From: Gammaproteobacteria bacterium
GTDB lineage: Bacteria > Pseudomonadota > Gammaproteobacteria > Steroidobacterales > SZUA-146
Assembly (NCBI GenBank): GCA_013002925.1
Contig: JABDLQ010000368.1
Coordinates: 1-23,211, forward strand
Reading direction: 5' to 3'
DNA length: 23,211 nucleotides
Program-made: the position numbers and the translations under genes
The notes under the pieces: generated by a model
What the model was told of the DNA's origin: nothing
Databases searched by the model: none
The model's input: only the letters and a program-made list of their open reading frames with translations
Shown here: piece by piece, positions 8,450 through 15,942 of the stretch
How positions within the stretch are numbered: the stretch's first letter is position 1
Layout: each line of letters opens with the position of its first letter

Positions 8450-9571
8450 ATGATGTCCGTTAACCTGGACGCAGAGCAGTTCAGCGCAGTTGAGCACGAC
8501 TTTATGGCCCGTGCGCTGGAATTGGCGGCACGTGGCGCATATACCTGTGCACCTAATCCGCAAGTTGGTTGTGTGCTGGTTCGTGATGGCGTCGTTATCG
8601 GCGAGGGTTGGCATGCGCGAACTGGCGAAGCGCATGCAGAAATAGCCGCGCTGCGGGCATGTAATCCAGATGCCCGGGGGGCGACAGCGATAGTGACGCT
8701 GGAGCCCTGTGCACACCACGGTCGGACCGGCCCATGTGCGGACGCACTAATCAATGCCGGTGTGGAGCAGGTGATAGCCGCGACTGAAGATCCGGATGAG
8801 CGTGTCAGCGGTGCCGGACTGCGCCGGCTGCGCGAAGCCGGGATCGTGGTGCGCTGTGGCCTGCTGCAAAGGGAAGCACGGTCGTTAAATAGCGGTTTTT
8901 TTAAACGCAAAGCGACCGGGTTGCCTGCGGTGCGGGTAAAAGTCGCCGCCAGCGTTGACGGTGCCATCGCCCTCGCTAATGGTCTGAGCCAATGGATTAC
9001 CGATGCCGAGTCCCGGCAAGACGTCCATCGCCTGCGTGCGCGCAGCGGTGCGGTACTCACCGGGGCCGGAACGGTACTGGCGGACAATCCCAGGCTGACG
9101 GCACGGCTGGGTGATGACATATCTGTCAAGCAGCCAGTGCCAGTCGTGCTGGACCGGCGTTTGCGCTGCCCGGTGGATGCCCGTATCTTTGCGCGCCCGG
9201 GACTGTTCTTTACAGGACCCGGGCAGCACTTTGGTGGACCGTCTCACGTGGAGGCTGTGCAAGTCCAGACACAGCCCAAAGGCGACCATGAGAGACTGGA
9301 TTTGCTAATGGTGTTGCAGGAGTTGGCACGACGAGAAATCAACGACGTGCTGGTGGAGGCGGGTCCGTGTCTGAGTGGTGCTTTTATGCGCGAAGGTCTG
9401 TTTGATGAATTAATTATCTATCAGGCACCCAAGTTGCTGGGCGATGCGGCACGCGGCATGTTCGATCTGGGAGCACTGGAGCGTTTACAACAGGCGATCG
9501 AGCTGGAATTCCTGGATGTGCAGCGCATCGGAAACGGGCAGAAGCTCGTGTTGAGGCGTAAGGGCGGCTGA
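8450..9571 (+). CDS. ribD: Bifunctional pyrimidine deaminase/reductase RibD
   Basis: Carries out two riboflavin steps: deamination of the GTP-derived pyrimidine and NADPH reduction of the ribosyl side chain. It has 373 residues. The N-terminal cytidine-deaminase-like domain (about 18-145) has the zinc/catalytic motif H62-A-E64 with C87 and C96 in PCAHHGRTGPC. The C-terminal RibD reductase domain (about 155-370) begins VRVKVAASVDGAIA and contains WITDAESRQDVHRLRA. The first ATG at 8450 is used here; a later Met-19 lies close to where the family's conserved region begins, so the exact start is open. There is no strong Shine-Dalgarno, which suits coupling to nrdR 3 bases upstream. The stop overlaps the ribE ATG by one base (TGATG). 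A strong inverted repeat lies inside the gene at 9195-9224. Confidence 0.97.
   Translation: MMSVNLDAEQFSAVEHDFMARALELAARGAYTCAPNPQVGCVLVRDGVVIGEGWHARTGEAHAEIAALRACNPDARGATAIVTLEPCAHHGRTGPCADALINAGVEQVIAATEDPDERVSGAGLRRLREAGIVVRCGLLQREARSLNSGFFKRKATGLPAVRVKVAASVDGAIALANGLSQWITDAESRQDVHRLRARSGAVLTGAGTVLADNPRLTARLGDDISVKQPVPVVLDRRLRCPVDARIFARPGLFFTGPGQHFGGPSHVEAVQVQTQPKGDHERLDLLMVLQELARREINDVLVEAGPCLSGAFMREGLFDELIIYQAPKLLGDAARGMFDLGALERLQQAIELEFLDVQRIGNGQKLVLRRKGG
9195..9224 (+). repeat. Strong inverted repeat inside ribD
   Basis: GCCCGGG (9195-9201) pairs perfectly with CCCGGGC (9218-9224). Inside it, CTGT (9203-9206) pairs with ACAG (9212-9215) around a five-base loop TCTTT, with small unpaired bases between the two helices. 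It lies in the reductase-domain part of ribD, about 350 bases before ribE. No T tract follows, so it is not an intrinsic terminator. It could affect mRNA stability or translation, or be chance. Confidence 0.5.
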
Positions 9572-10170
9572 TGTTTACCGGAATTATTCAGGATGTGGGG
9601 CGCATCGCAGGGCGCGATGATCGTGGCGGTGATATACGCCTTAAAATCGCAACCCAACACCTCGATCTGCAACATCTGGCGGTCGGCAGCAGTATTGCGG
9701 TCAACGGGGTTTGTCTGACAGCGCTGGCGGTCGGCGCAGGGGAATTCAGTGCTGATGTGTCACGTGAAACACTGCAGGTAACGTCACTGCAGACAGCCCG
9801 GGTGGGTACAAAACTGAATCTGGAACGTGCCTTGCGATTAACCGATGGACTTGACGGTCATTTGGTCTCGGGCCATGTCGACGCAACGGCAGCGGTACGC
9901 TCGCTGCGGGATGATGGTCGCTCCTGGCGGTTTCGGATTGCGCTGCCATCGGCTTTGCGGCGATTTGTTGCCGCCAAAGGCAGCATCACGGTTGACGGCG
10001 TGAGCCTGACGGTCAACGATGTCACGGCGGCAGATTTTGGTGTCAATATCATTCCCCATACGTTTGAAAACACGATATTCAGGCATTATCGAAATGGCAC
10101 ACATGTAAACCTCGAGGTAGACCTGGTAGCACGCTACACGGCTACCTTGCTGGCTCACGGCGCAGGCTGA
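9571..10170 (+). CDS. ribE: Riboflavin synthase alpha subunit
   Basis: Dismutates two 6,7-dimethyl-8-ribityllumazine molecules to riboflavin and the pyrimidine precursor, the last step of the pathway. It is a 199-residue protein made of two homologous lumazine-binding barrels: MFTGIIQDVGRI with VNGVCLTA in the first half, and GHLVSGHVD with VDGVSLTVNDV in the second. The N-terminal MFTGII, required for activity in the family, is intact. The ATG overlaps the ribD stop by one base, indicating translational coupling. The same protein is called RibC in the older E. coli nomenclature. The next gene ribB begins 23 bases downstream. Confidence 0.97.
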   Translation: MFTGIIQDVGRIAGRDDRGGDIRLKIATQHLDLQHLAVGSSIAVNGVCLTALAVGAGEFSADVSRETLQVTSLQTARVGTKLNLERALRLTDGLDGHLVSGHVDATAAVRSLRDDGRSWRFRIALPSALRRFVAAKGSITVDGVSLTVNDVTAADFGVNIIPHTFENTIFRHYRNGTHVNLEVDLVARYTATLLAHGAG

Positions 10171-10193
10171 AAACGGTACAACCGGAGAGAAAG

Positions 10194-11288
10194 ATGAGCA
10201 GTAAGTTTGATTCCGTTGAAAATCTTCTTGCAGATATCCGCGCCGGCAAAATGGTGGTTGTACTGGATGATGAAGACCGTGAGAATGAAGGTGATCTGAT
10301 TATGGCAGCGGGTAAAACGACGGCCGCAGATATCAATTTCATGGCACATTATGGCCGCGGCCTGATCTGCCTGACGTTGTCACGCGAGCGCTGTCAGCAA
10401 TTGCGTTTGCCGCTGATGGTAACGGCCACTGACTCTGAAATCAGTACGAATTTTACCCTGTCCATTGAGGCGGCACGTGGGGTTACCACCGGCATATCTG
10501 CGCATGATCGCGCGCAAACTGTAAAAGCCGCCGTGGCCCCCGATGCGCGACCTGAAGATTTGCGCCAGCCTGGACATGTATTTCCGATTATGGCCCAACC
10601 AGGCGGCGTGCTTGCGCGCGCAGGGCATACCGAAGCAGGCTGCGATCTGGCGCGACTGGCAGGCTTTGAACCGGCAGCGGTCATCGTCGAGATTCTTAAT
10701 GATGACGGCACGATGGCGCGCAGCTCACAACTATTCAAGTTTGCCCGTAAACATGATCTCAAAATTGGCACAATCGCGGATCTGATCCGATACCGGCTGG
10801 CCAAGGAAGAATCGATCGAGCGCATTCATGACACCGTAGTGCCCACACCTTTTGGTGAGTTTAGTCTGGTCAGCTATGAAGATCGCGTGAACAAAACCGT
10901 GCATCTGGCGCTGGTTAAAGGGACGCCGAGTAAAGATTCGGCAACGCTGGTGCGTGTGCATCTGCAAGATACGCTCAGGGATGTCGTCGGAATTCAGTGG
11001 GAGTCGCTGGGTTGGCCGTTAAGCGATGCCATGCGGCGTATCAGTGAAGAAGGTAGTGGCGTGATTATCGTATTGCGCAGTGACGAAGCACCGCGTGCAC
11101 TTGTCGAACGCATCGTGCAGGGTGACACCAGCGATGATGAGCAACGCGGGGCAGACCTGCGTACATACGGAATCGGTGCCCAGATTCTGCGCGATCTTGG
11201 CATCTCACGAATGCGGGTGCTGAGCGCGCCAAAAATTATGCACGCACTTTCCGGATTTGGTCTGGAAGTGGTCGAGTATGTGGGATAA
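10194..11288 (+). CDS. ribB: 3,4-dihydroxy-2-butanone-4-phosphate synthase with degenerate GTP cyclohydrolase II domain (RibBX type)
   Basis: The N-terminal domain (about 1-200) makes DHBP and formate from ribulose 5-phosphate. The acidic loop DDEDRENEGD (25-34), TGISAHDRAQT and the RAGHTEAGCDL histidine region are all present. The C-terminal half (about 205-364) has the GTP cyclohydrolase II fold signature (FGEFSLVSYED near its start, RTYGIGAQILRDLG near its end). It contains no cysteine at all, where active RibA needs three zinc cysteines, and the segment after LVRVH has no match to the usual GD-FGS-RCDC motif. This matches the proteobacterial RibBX architecture described for Shewanella, in which the X domain lacks cyclohydrolase II activity. 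A separate RibA should exist elsewhere. Start ATG 10194 is preceded by GGAGAGAAAG. The protein may be named RibBA by automatic pipelines. Confidence 0.95.
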   Translation: MSSKFDSVENLLADIRAGKMVVVLDDEDRENEGDLIMAAGKTTAADINFMAHYGRGLICLTLSRERCQQLRLPLMVTATDSEISTNFTLSIEAARGVTTGISAHDRAQTVKAAVAPDARPEDLRQPGHVFPIMAQPGGVLARAGHTEAGCDLARLAGFEPAAVIVEILNDDGTMARSSQLFKFARKHDLKIGTIADLIRYRLAKEESIERIHDTVVPTPFGEFSLVSYEDRVNKTVHLALVKGTPSKDSATLVRVHLQDTLRDVVGIQWESLGWPLSDAMRRISEEGSGVIIVLRSDEAPRALVERIVQGDTSDDEQRGADLRTYGIGAQILRDLGISRMRVLSAPKIMHALSGFGLEVVEYVG

Positions 11289-11322
11289 TGACAAAACTTT
11301 GTGAATCCGGTAGGGGGATGGC

Positions 11323-11790
11323 GTGAGAAAAATTGAAGGTGACCTGGTCGCCAGAAATATAAGACTGGTGATCGTTGCAGGCCGGTTTAACGAACTCATC
11401 GTCAACGCCCTGGTGCAGGGAGCGCGGGATTATTTGCAGCGCCATGGTGTCAATGCGAAAGAGGTTGACGTGATCATGGTGCCGGGTGCATTCGAAATTC
11501 CATTGGCGACAAAAACAGCTCTGAATGGCGGGAGCTACGATGCTGCGATCTGTCTGGGTGCGGTCATTCGGGGCGACACGCCGCATTTTGAATATGTGGC
11601 GGGGCAGTGTGCGGCCGGCTTGCAAAAAGTGCAGCTCGAGACGGGTAAGCCCGCGGTGTTTGGAGTGCTGACGACGGATACGGTCGATCAGGCGATGAAC
11701 CGTGCGGGAGGTAAAAGCGGCAACAAAGGTGCCGAAGCTGCCGCGGTTGCGTTGGAAATGGTCAATCTTCTGCGTACGCTGGAAGACTGA
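11323..11790 (+). CDS. ribH: 6,7-dimethyl-8-ribityllumazine synthase
   Basis: Condenses the RibD pyrimidine product with DHBP from RibB to give lumazine, the substrate of RibE. It has 155 residues, the normal length, with VAGRFNELI (18-26), MVPGAFEIPLA and the catalytic histidine H88 in GAVIRGDTPHFEYV. The start is GTG at 11323, preceded by AGGGGGA; an ATG five bases earlier runs straight into a stop codon (ATG GCG TGA), so it cannot be used. It is 34 bases after ribB, and nusB begins one base after the stop. The family forms icosahedral or pentameric shells; which one cannot be read from the sequence. Confidence 0.97.
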   Translation: MRKIEGDLVARNIRLVIVAGRFNELIVNALVQGARDYLQRHGVNAKEVDVIMVPGAFEIPLATKTALNGGSYDAAICLGAVIRGDTPHFEYVAGQCAAGLQKVQLETGKPAVFGVLTTDTVDQAMNRAGGKSGNKGAEAAAVALEMVNLLRTLED

Positions 11791-11791
11791 G

Positions 11792-12244
11792 ATGAGCCAG
11801 GATACAAATTCCAGACGCCTGACGGTCAGGCAGCGTAGTCGTGCGCGACGCCTGACGATGCAGGCACTGTACCAGTGGCAGCTGAACACCACTACGGCGC
11901 GGGAGTTGATCAGGCAGCATGCCGGGTCGCGGGAATACAAGGATGCTGATAGCGCTTATTTCAAGGAATTGCTTACCCTTGCCATCAGTGAGGCCGAACA
12001 GAATCAGGCCCTGATTCAGGACTGCGCGGATCGCCCGGGCGAGCAGATTGACCCGCTGGAAATGGCCATAATGATGGTGGCAGTAACGGAACTGCGTCAC
12101 CGTTTTGATGTTCCGTACAAGGTTATTATCAACGAGGCAGTAGAGCTGGCGCGTCGATTTGGCGCCACGGACGGCCACAAGTATGTCAATGCTGTGGCTG
12201 ACAAGGCCGCAAAAACACTGCGTGCGGCCGAAATAACTGGATAA
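11792..12244 (+). CDS. nusB: Transcription antitermination protein NusB
   Basis: RNA-binding antitermination factor that joins NusE (S10) on boxA of rRNA leaders. It is an all-helical protein of 150 residues. Recognisable segments are the basic N-terminus RQRSRARRLTMQALYQWQL, DPLEMAIMMVAVTELRHRFDVP and the C-terminal VIINEAVELARRFG plus DGHKYVNAVADKAAK. I used the ATG at 11792, one base after the ribH stop; a longer in-frame reading from 11702 lies wholly within ribH and does not resemble NusB. The ribH-nusB-thiL order is conserved across many proteobacteria, and thiL starts 14 bases downstream. Confidence 0.97.
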   Translation: MSQDTNSRRLTVRQRSRARRLTMQALYQWQLNTTTARELIRQHAGSREYKDADSAYFKELLTLAISEAEQNQALIQDCADRPGEQIDPLEMAIMMVAVTELRHRFDVPYKVIINEAVELARRFGATDGHKYVNAVADKAAKTLRAAEITG

Positions 12245-12258
12245 AACGGTGGCCCTTC

Positions 12259-13215
12259 ATGTTAGGTGAATTCGATGTAATCAGAGACTATTTCAGCGAT
12301 GTTGGTGCGTTTCGCGATGATGTTGCTGTCGGTGTTGGTGATGACGGCGCCGTCATCAGTCCTTCTCCGCAGAACCAGCTTGTTGCCGTTACCGACACGC
12401 TGGTCGAGTCAATTCACTTTCCCCGTACGTCGCCGGCGCGCTCTGTCGGCCATCGCAGCATAGCGGTAAATTTAAGTGATATGACGGCCATGGCCGCGAG
12501 GCCCGCCTGGGCCACACTGAATATTTCCCTGCCGAGCAGTGACAGGGACTGGCTGGCTGATTTTACCGCGGGATTCGGTGAACTCGCGGTTGCCCACCGG
12601 GTGCAATTGATCGGTGGTGATACCGTGCGTGGACCGCTGGTGGTTACCGTGCAGCTGCTGGGTGAAGTGGCACCGGAACACTATGTATTGCGCAGCGGCG
12701 CACAACCCGGAGACGCGGTCTATGTGACCGGAACGCTGGGTGATGCCGCGGCGGGTTTACGGGCGATGACGCGGGGAGACGTGCATGGATGGCTCGTCGA
12801 CCGGTTTTTATATCCGGAGCCACGCGTGTCCCTGAGCGCTGGCATCGGCCGTTATTGCTCCGCAGCGATTGATGTATCGGATGGCTTTGGCAAGGATCTT
12901 GAGCGCGTTTTGCAGGCATCGGGAGTCGGTGCCTGTGTAGACCTGGAAGCATTGCCCCTGTCGGCACATCTGGCCCGGAATTTTAATGACGATGAGTCCC
13001 GCTACCTGGCAATCTCGGGTGGCGATGATTACGAGATTTGCATGACCGTACCTCCCCATGCCGGCCCGGCTTTGGAGGAATTTTGCCAGAGCATTGAGTG
13101 CCCGGTGACGCGCGTGGGAATTGTCGAATCTGCCCCCGGTCTGCGCTTCAAACTTGGGGGGCAGGCAATCTCCGTGAACGTGCACGGGCATGACCATTTT
13201 GTCACCGATGAGTAA
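12259..13215 (+). CDS. thiL: Thiamine-monophosphate kinase
   Basis: ATP-dependent phosphorylation of thiamine monophosphate to thiamine diphosphate, the last step of de novo cofactor synthesis. It has 318 residues. Family motifs are GVGDDGAVI (25-33), the Mg-binding VTDTLVESIHF, GGDTVRG, VSDGFGKDLERVL and SGGDDYEICMTVP. It belongs to the PurM/AIR-synthase-like superfamily, as does the synthase core of PurL at the left of the window. The start at 12259 follows CGGTGGCCC, without a strong ribosome-binding site. The last codons overlap the start of pgpA. Confidence 0.97.
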   Translation: MLGEFDVIRDYFSDVGAFRDDVAVGVGDDGAVISPSPQNQLVAVTDTLVESIHFPRTSPARSVGHRSIAVNLSDMTAMAARPAWATLNISLPSSDRDWLADFTAGFGELAVAHRVQLIGGDTVRGPLVVTVQLLGEVAPEHYVLRSGAQPGDAVYVTGTLGDAAAGLRAMTRGDVHGWLVDRFLYPEPRVSLSAGIGRYCSAAIDVSDGFGKDLERVLQASGVGACVDLEALPLSAHLARNFNDDESRYLAISGGDDYEICMTVPPHAGPALEEFCQSIECPVTRVGIVESAPGLRFKLGGQAISVNVHGHDHFVTDE

Positions 13216-13729
13216 TGCAAAAAATCAAACAGGATCTTCAAAAAACGCCCCGGTACGTGCTGCGCTGATTTTTAAAAATCCAGTGATGTTCCTGGCCTTT
13301 GGCGGCGGCTCCGGTTTAGCGCCAAAAGCACCAGGAACCGCTGGCACAGTGGTTGCTATTCCCATTGCCATTATGTTAAGTCCCCTGTCATTCCTGCACG
13401 AGGTCGTCATCATCTCCGTGATGTTTCTTGTGGGAGTAGGATTGTGCAATTACGCAACTGGCAAACTCGGCGTGCATGATCATTCCGGGATTGTGTGGGA
13501 TGAAATCGTCGGTTACCTGATCGCGGTTTTGTTCGTTCCGCACAGCTGGATTTGGTGGCTGACCGGGTTCGTATTATTCCGATTTTTTGACATCGTCAAA
13601 CCTTGGCCAATCCGCGAATTGGATCACAGAATAAGTGGTGGTTTCGGGATTATGCTTGATGATGTTGTCGCCGGGATTTTTGCAGCTATTGTCCTTGCCA
13701 TTTTGCAGTTGGGGCGGCACCTGATGTAG
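13190..13729 (+). CDS. pgpA: Phosphatidylglycerophosphatase A
   Basis: Membrane enzyme that dephosphorylates phosphatidylglycerophosphate to phosphatidylglycerol. It has 179 residues with about four hydrophobic segments and the family motifs FGGGSGLAPKAPGTAGT, HDHSGIVWDEIVG, FRFFDIVKPWPI and IMLDDVVAG, whose acidic residues are thought to form the active site. Two starts are possible: ATG 13190 (26-base overlap with thiL, protein begins MTIL like E. coli PgpA as I recall it) or ATG 13208 (8-base overlap ATGAGTAA, 173 residues). Neither has a good Shine-Dalgarno. The MTIL match may only reflect the overlapping conserved end of ThiL, so the start is uncertain. The thiL-pgpA overlap implies coupling. 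A protein kinase gene follows 34 bases later. Confidence 0.93.
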   Translation: MTILSPMSNAKNQTGSSKNAPVRAALIFKNPVMFLAFGGGSGLAPKAPGTAGTVVAIPIAIMLSPLSFLHEVVIISVMFLVGVGLCNYATGKLGVHDHSGIVWDEIVGYLIAVLFVPHSWIWWLTGFVLFRFFDIVKPWPIRELDHRISGGFGIMLDDVVAGIFAAIVLAILQLGRHLM

Positions 13730-13763
13730 CTATTTTATTGCTGCCTGGAACCGCGGAGCTTTT

Positions 13764-15065
13764 ATGCAGGACAAGATCGGCAAATACATGATCATCAAGG
13801 AAGTTGGTCGCGGTAGCACTGGAAATGTCTATTTGTCGCACGACCCGTTCTATGGTCGCGACGTTGCGATCAAGGTCTACAATTCCGAGGCGGGCAGTGA
13901 AGACGATGCGGTCGTGTCGCGCAAAATGTTTTTTAACGAAGCCAACATGGTCGGGATGTTGCAACACCCGAACATTTTGCCCATCTATGACGCCGGCGAT
14001 GAAGGCGGACGTTACTACGTCGTTATGGAACATATCCATGGTGCGCGTACCCTGGCAGCTTACTGTAAACCAGACAATCTGTTGCGCATCAATGATGTGG
14101 TGCAGATCATCTTCAAGTGCGCAAAGGCATTGCATTACGCCGCTCACCGCGGTGTCGTGCATCGTGACATCAAACCCAGCAATATCATGCTTACCACGAA
14201 CAGCGATGTGCGCATTGTTGATTTTGGTATAGCAATAGTAGCCAACTCCGAGCATTCACAAATTCGTGGCATTGCCGGTTCGCCAAGTTATATGTCGCCT
14301 GAACAGGTGCAGTCTGCTGAAATAACCCATCGCTCGGACCTGTTCTCGCTGGGCTCGGTATTGTACGAATTGTTGACCGGCGTGCGTCCGTTTCGCGCCT
14401 CCAATCTCAGCAAACTGCTACACAAGATTGTCTACGCGACTCCCGCGCCGATGCACACGATGCGCCCCGAGATACCCGAGATACTCGAAGAAATTGTTGC
14501 CAAGTGCATGCACAAGGACCCGGCAAAACGCTACGCCAATGGTAAAGAGTTGGCGGCTGCTTTAACGCGAGCGTTTCAGGAACTCAAAGATGATGAAGAT
14601 GAAATCAACAAGCAGGAGCGTTTCGAACAGTTACGGCAACTATCATTTTTCCATGATTTTTCTCACGCGGAAATCTGGGAGGTGTTGCGGGCCAGTGATT
14701 GGCGTTCCTACAAGCCTGGCGAAGAAATAGTGCGGGAAGGCGAGCTTGATGATCGCTTCTATATTATCGTTTCCGGCACCGTGAACGTGGTGCAGGCCGG
14801 CTCGATCGTCGGCGCGCTGCACAAGGGCGATTGCTTTGGCGAGACCAGCTATGTTTCGGAAGCGCGACGCACAGCAACGATCAGCGCCCACAACCATGTC
14901 ACCTTGATGCGTGTCAGTTCCACGTTGCTGGAACAGGTGTCGACGGCCTGTCAGTTACATTTCACCAAAACGTTTTTGCGTGCGTTGATTGAACGCCTGC
15001 AGCGTGCTGCACGTCATGAAGCGACGCTTACTGCAGAGATGAAAGATAAACTGGGCGTGGCGTAA
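13764..15065 (+). CDS. Ser/Thr protein kinase fused to a cyclic-nucleotide-binding domain
   Basis: Eukaryotic-like (Hanks-type) kinase of 433 residues. The kinase domain covers about 8-270: glycine loop VGRGSTGNVY (14-23), lysine K37 in VAIKV, catalytic HRDIKPSN (133-140), DFG (153-155) and SPE (178-180) in place of the usual APE. All catalytic residues are present, so activity is likely. A short acidic linker (275-287) leads to a CRP/PKA-like cyclic-nucleotide-binding domain at about 290-412, with FGETSYVSEARRTATIS holding the phosphate-binding-cassette glutamate E360 and arginine R369. No transmembrane or PASTA segment is seen, so it is probably cytosolic. The start has GGAG 5 bases upstream. 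It sits 34 bases after pgpA with no terminator between, so it is probably the last gene of the operon. Regulation of the kinase by cAMP or cGMP is inferred; substrates are unknown. Confidence 0.92.
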   Translation: MQDKIGKYMIIKEVGRGSTGNVYLSHDPFYGRDVAIKVYNSEAGSEDDAVVSRKMFFNEANMVGMLQHPNILPIYDAGDEGGRYYVVMEHIHGARTLAAYCKPDNLLRINDVVQIIFKCAKALHYAAHRGVVHRDIKPSNIMLTTNSDVRIVDFGIAIVANSEHSQIRGIAGSPSYMSPEQVQSAEITHRSDLFSLGSVLYELLTGVRPFRASNLSKLLHKIVYATPAPMHTMRPEIPEILEEIVAKCMHKDPAKRYANGKELAAALTRAFQELKDDEDEINKQERFEQLRQLSFFHDFSHAEIWEVLRASDWRSYKPGEEIVREGELDDRFYIIVSGTVNVVQAGSIVGALHKGDCFGETSYVSEARRTATISAHNHVTLMRVSSTLLEQVSTACQLHFTKTFLRALIERLQRAARHEATLTAEMKDKLGVA

Positions 15066-15072
15066 AGCAGCC

Positions 15073-15088
15073 CGGCGCATGCGCGCCG
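15073..15088 (+). terminator. GC-rich hairpin just after the kinase gene, possible weak terminator
   Basis: CGGCGC (15073-15078) pairs perfectly with GCGCCG (15083-15088) around the loop ATGC, eight bases after the kinase stop codon. Only two T follow, so it lacks the U tract of a standard intrinsic terminator. The rest of the 145-base gap up to 15210 holds a minor ATCAG/CTGAT hairpin and nothing else I recognise. Confidence 0.3.
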
Positions 15089-15210
15089 TTGGCAATCATC
15101 AGTTACATCTGATAAATCAGCCTGGAACCGCCACGTGTTACCGCGATTGCCGCCAGCACGCCCGTCTATGATGCGGATGGCTGTCTAATTCTGAGGCTCC
15201 GGAACAGCGA

Positions 15211-15825
15211 CTATCTCCCGTTTCCGGTGTAGTAGGGCGGCTCCACAATCTTGTCTTTGTTCGCCCTGATGTCGGCCTTTATTTGCGCAATTCGCTTATC
15301 GTAATAGGACAAGCTGTCCATCAGGTTTTTTGATGTACGCTCGGATTCATAGCTCCCATAAGACGCCGCTGATTTGCCGGTGCGCAGATCGTCCAGGCGA
15401 TCCTGGGTGCGCCGGCGGTCGCGTTGCACCACCCGCAGTTCGTCACGCAGTCGATCGATTTCGCGATCAATTTTGTAGTGGTCCAGCCCGAGCGTATGGG
15501 CCTCCCTGAATACCGGTTCATCTTCGACAGTGCAGGCTTTGATCAAATCGGCACCGTTGCGTCCCAGTGCGTAGCCGTTGTCCGGCGTACAGTATTCCTG
15601 CAAGCCGCGCTGCAATCCACCCGTGTAGGCGGCCTCATCAAACGGTGTGGCAATGTCATTACATGATTTGCGCAGACTGCGGGCGGAGTACGGGCCATTG
15701 CCGCGCTTGCCATCCTCATAACCAATGACATTCCAGTCATCTGAAGGACAATCATCCAGCGGCTTGCTGGCACAGGCCGTAACCATCATGGCGAGCCAAA
15801 CCAAGAGTAGTGCGGAATTGTTCAT
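15211..15825 (-). CDS. DUF2799-like lipoprotein with C-terminal coiled coil
   Basis: Predicted lipoprotein of 204 residues. The N-terminal signal LLLVWLAMMVTAC has a lipobox with the lipidated cysteine at position 18. The mature part (about 25-115) has the look of DUF2799: DWNVIGYEDGKRG, a cysteine-containing helix, YTGGLQRGLQEYC and NGYALGRNG, with regular Gly/Tyr/Cys spacing. From about 115 to 150 a highly charged stretch (IDRLRDELRVVQRDRRRTQDRLDDL) should form a coiled coil, and a second helical segment follows near 165-195. The function of the family is unknown; a periplasmic outer-membrane-anchored role is inferred. The start at 15825 has GAGGAG 7 bases upstream, which is decisive against the longer in-frame reading to 15927. 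It is divergent from the diguanylate cyclase gene across a 238-base gap. Confidence 0.82.
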   Translation of the reverse strand: MNNSALLLVWLAMMVTACASKPLDDCPSDDWNVIGYEDGKRGNGPYSARSLRKSCNDIATPFDEAAYTGGLQRGLQEYCTPDNGYALGRNGADLIKACTVEDEPVFREAHTLGLDHYKIDREIDRLRDELRVVQRDRRRTQDRLDDLRTGKSAASYGSYESERTSKNLMDSLSYYDKRIAQIKADIRANKDKIVEPPYYTGNGR

Positions 15826-15880
15826 TTTTGACTCCTCGGCCAGATGAATCCGATCGAACGTTCTGATCATTCTGGTGGCA

Positions 15881-15927
15881 GGTCCGCATGAGATCAAGTT
15901 GATGAGGCACGGACCGGATCTCATCAA
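15881..15927. promoter_or_regulatory. Nested, mutually exclusive inverted repeats in the leader of the DUF2799-like lipoprotein gene
   Basis: Three perfect inverted pairs are packed in 47 bases: GGTCCG (15881-15886) with CGGACC (15910-15915); ATGAGATC (15888-15895) with GATCTCAT (15917-15924); and TTGATGAG (15899-15906) with CTCATCAA (15920-15927). The second and third share one arm and cannot form together, and the first interlocks with the second. On the DNA level this is three copies of an ATGAG half-site in two orientations. It lies within the predicted untranslated leader of the minus-strand lipoprotein gene and could be an operator or an RNA switch. Confidence 0.45.
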
Positions 15928-15942
15928 ATCACTGAATTTCTT

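Noticed and set aside
7137..8719. Long open frames on the minus strand opposite glyA, nrdR and ribD (193 and 294 codons)
   Set aside because: They lie wholly opposite well-identified genes, have no recognisable domain and no ribosome-binding site. They look like by-products of the codon use of the sense genes.
10171..10193. FMN riboswitch upstream of the riboflavin genes
   Set aside because: The gaps before ribD, ribE, ribB and ribH are 3 to 34 bases or overlaps, far too short for an RFN element, and none of its conserved sequence is seen.
10800..11288. Active GTP cyclohydrolase II (RibA) domain in the ribB gene
   Set aside because: The zinc cysteines and the catalytic motif are absent, so only the DHBP synthase activity is called.
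11236..11940. 234-codon minus-strand frame opposite ribH and nusB
   Set aside because: Opposite two certain genes, with low-complexity His/Arg-rich translation and no family resemblance.
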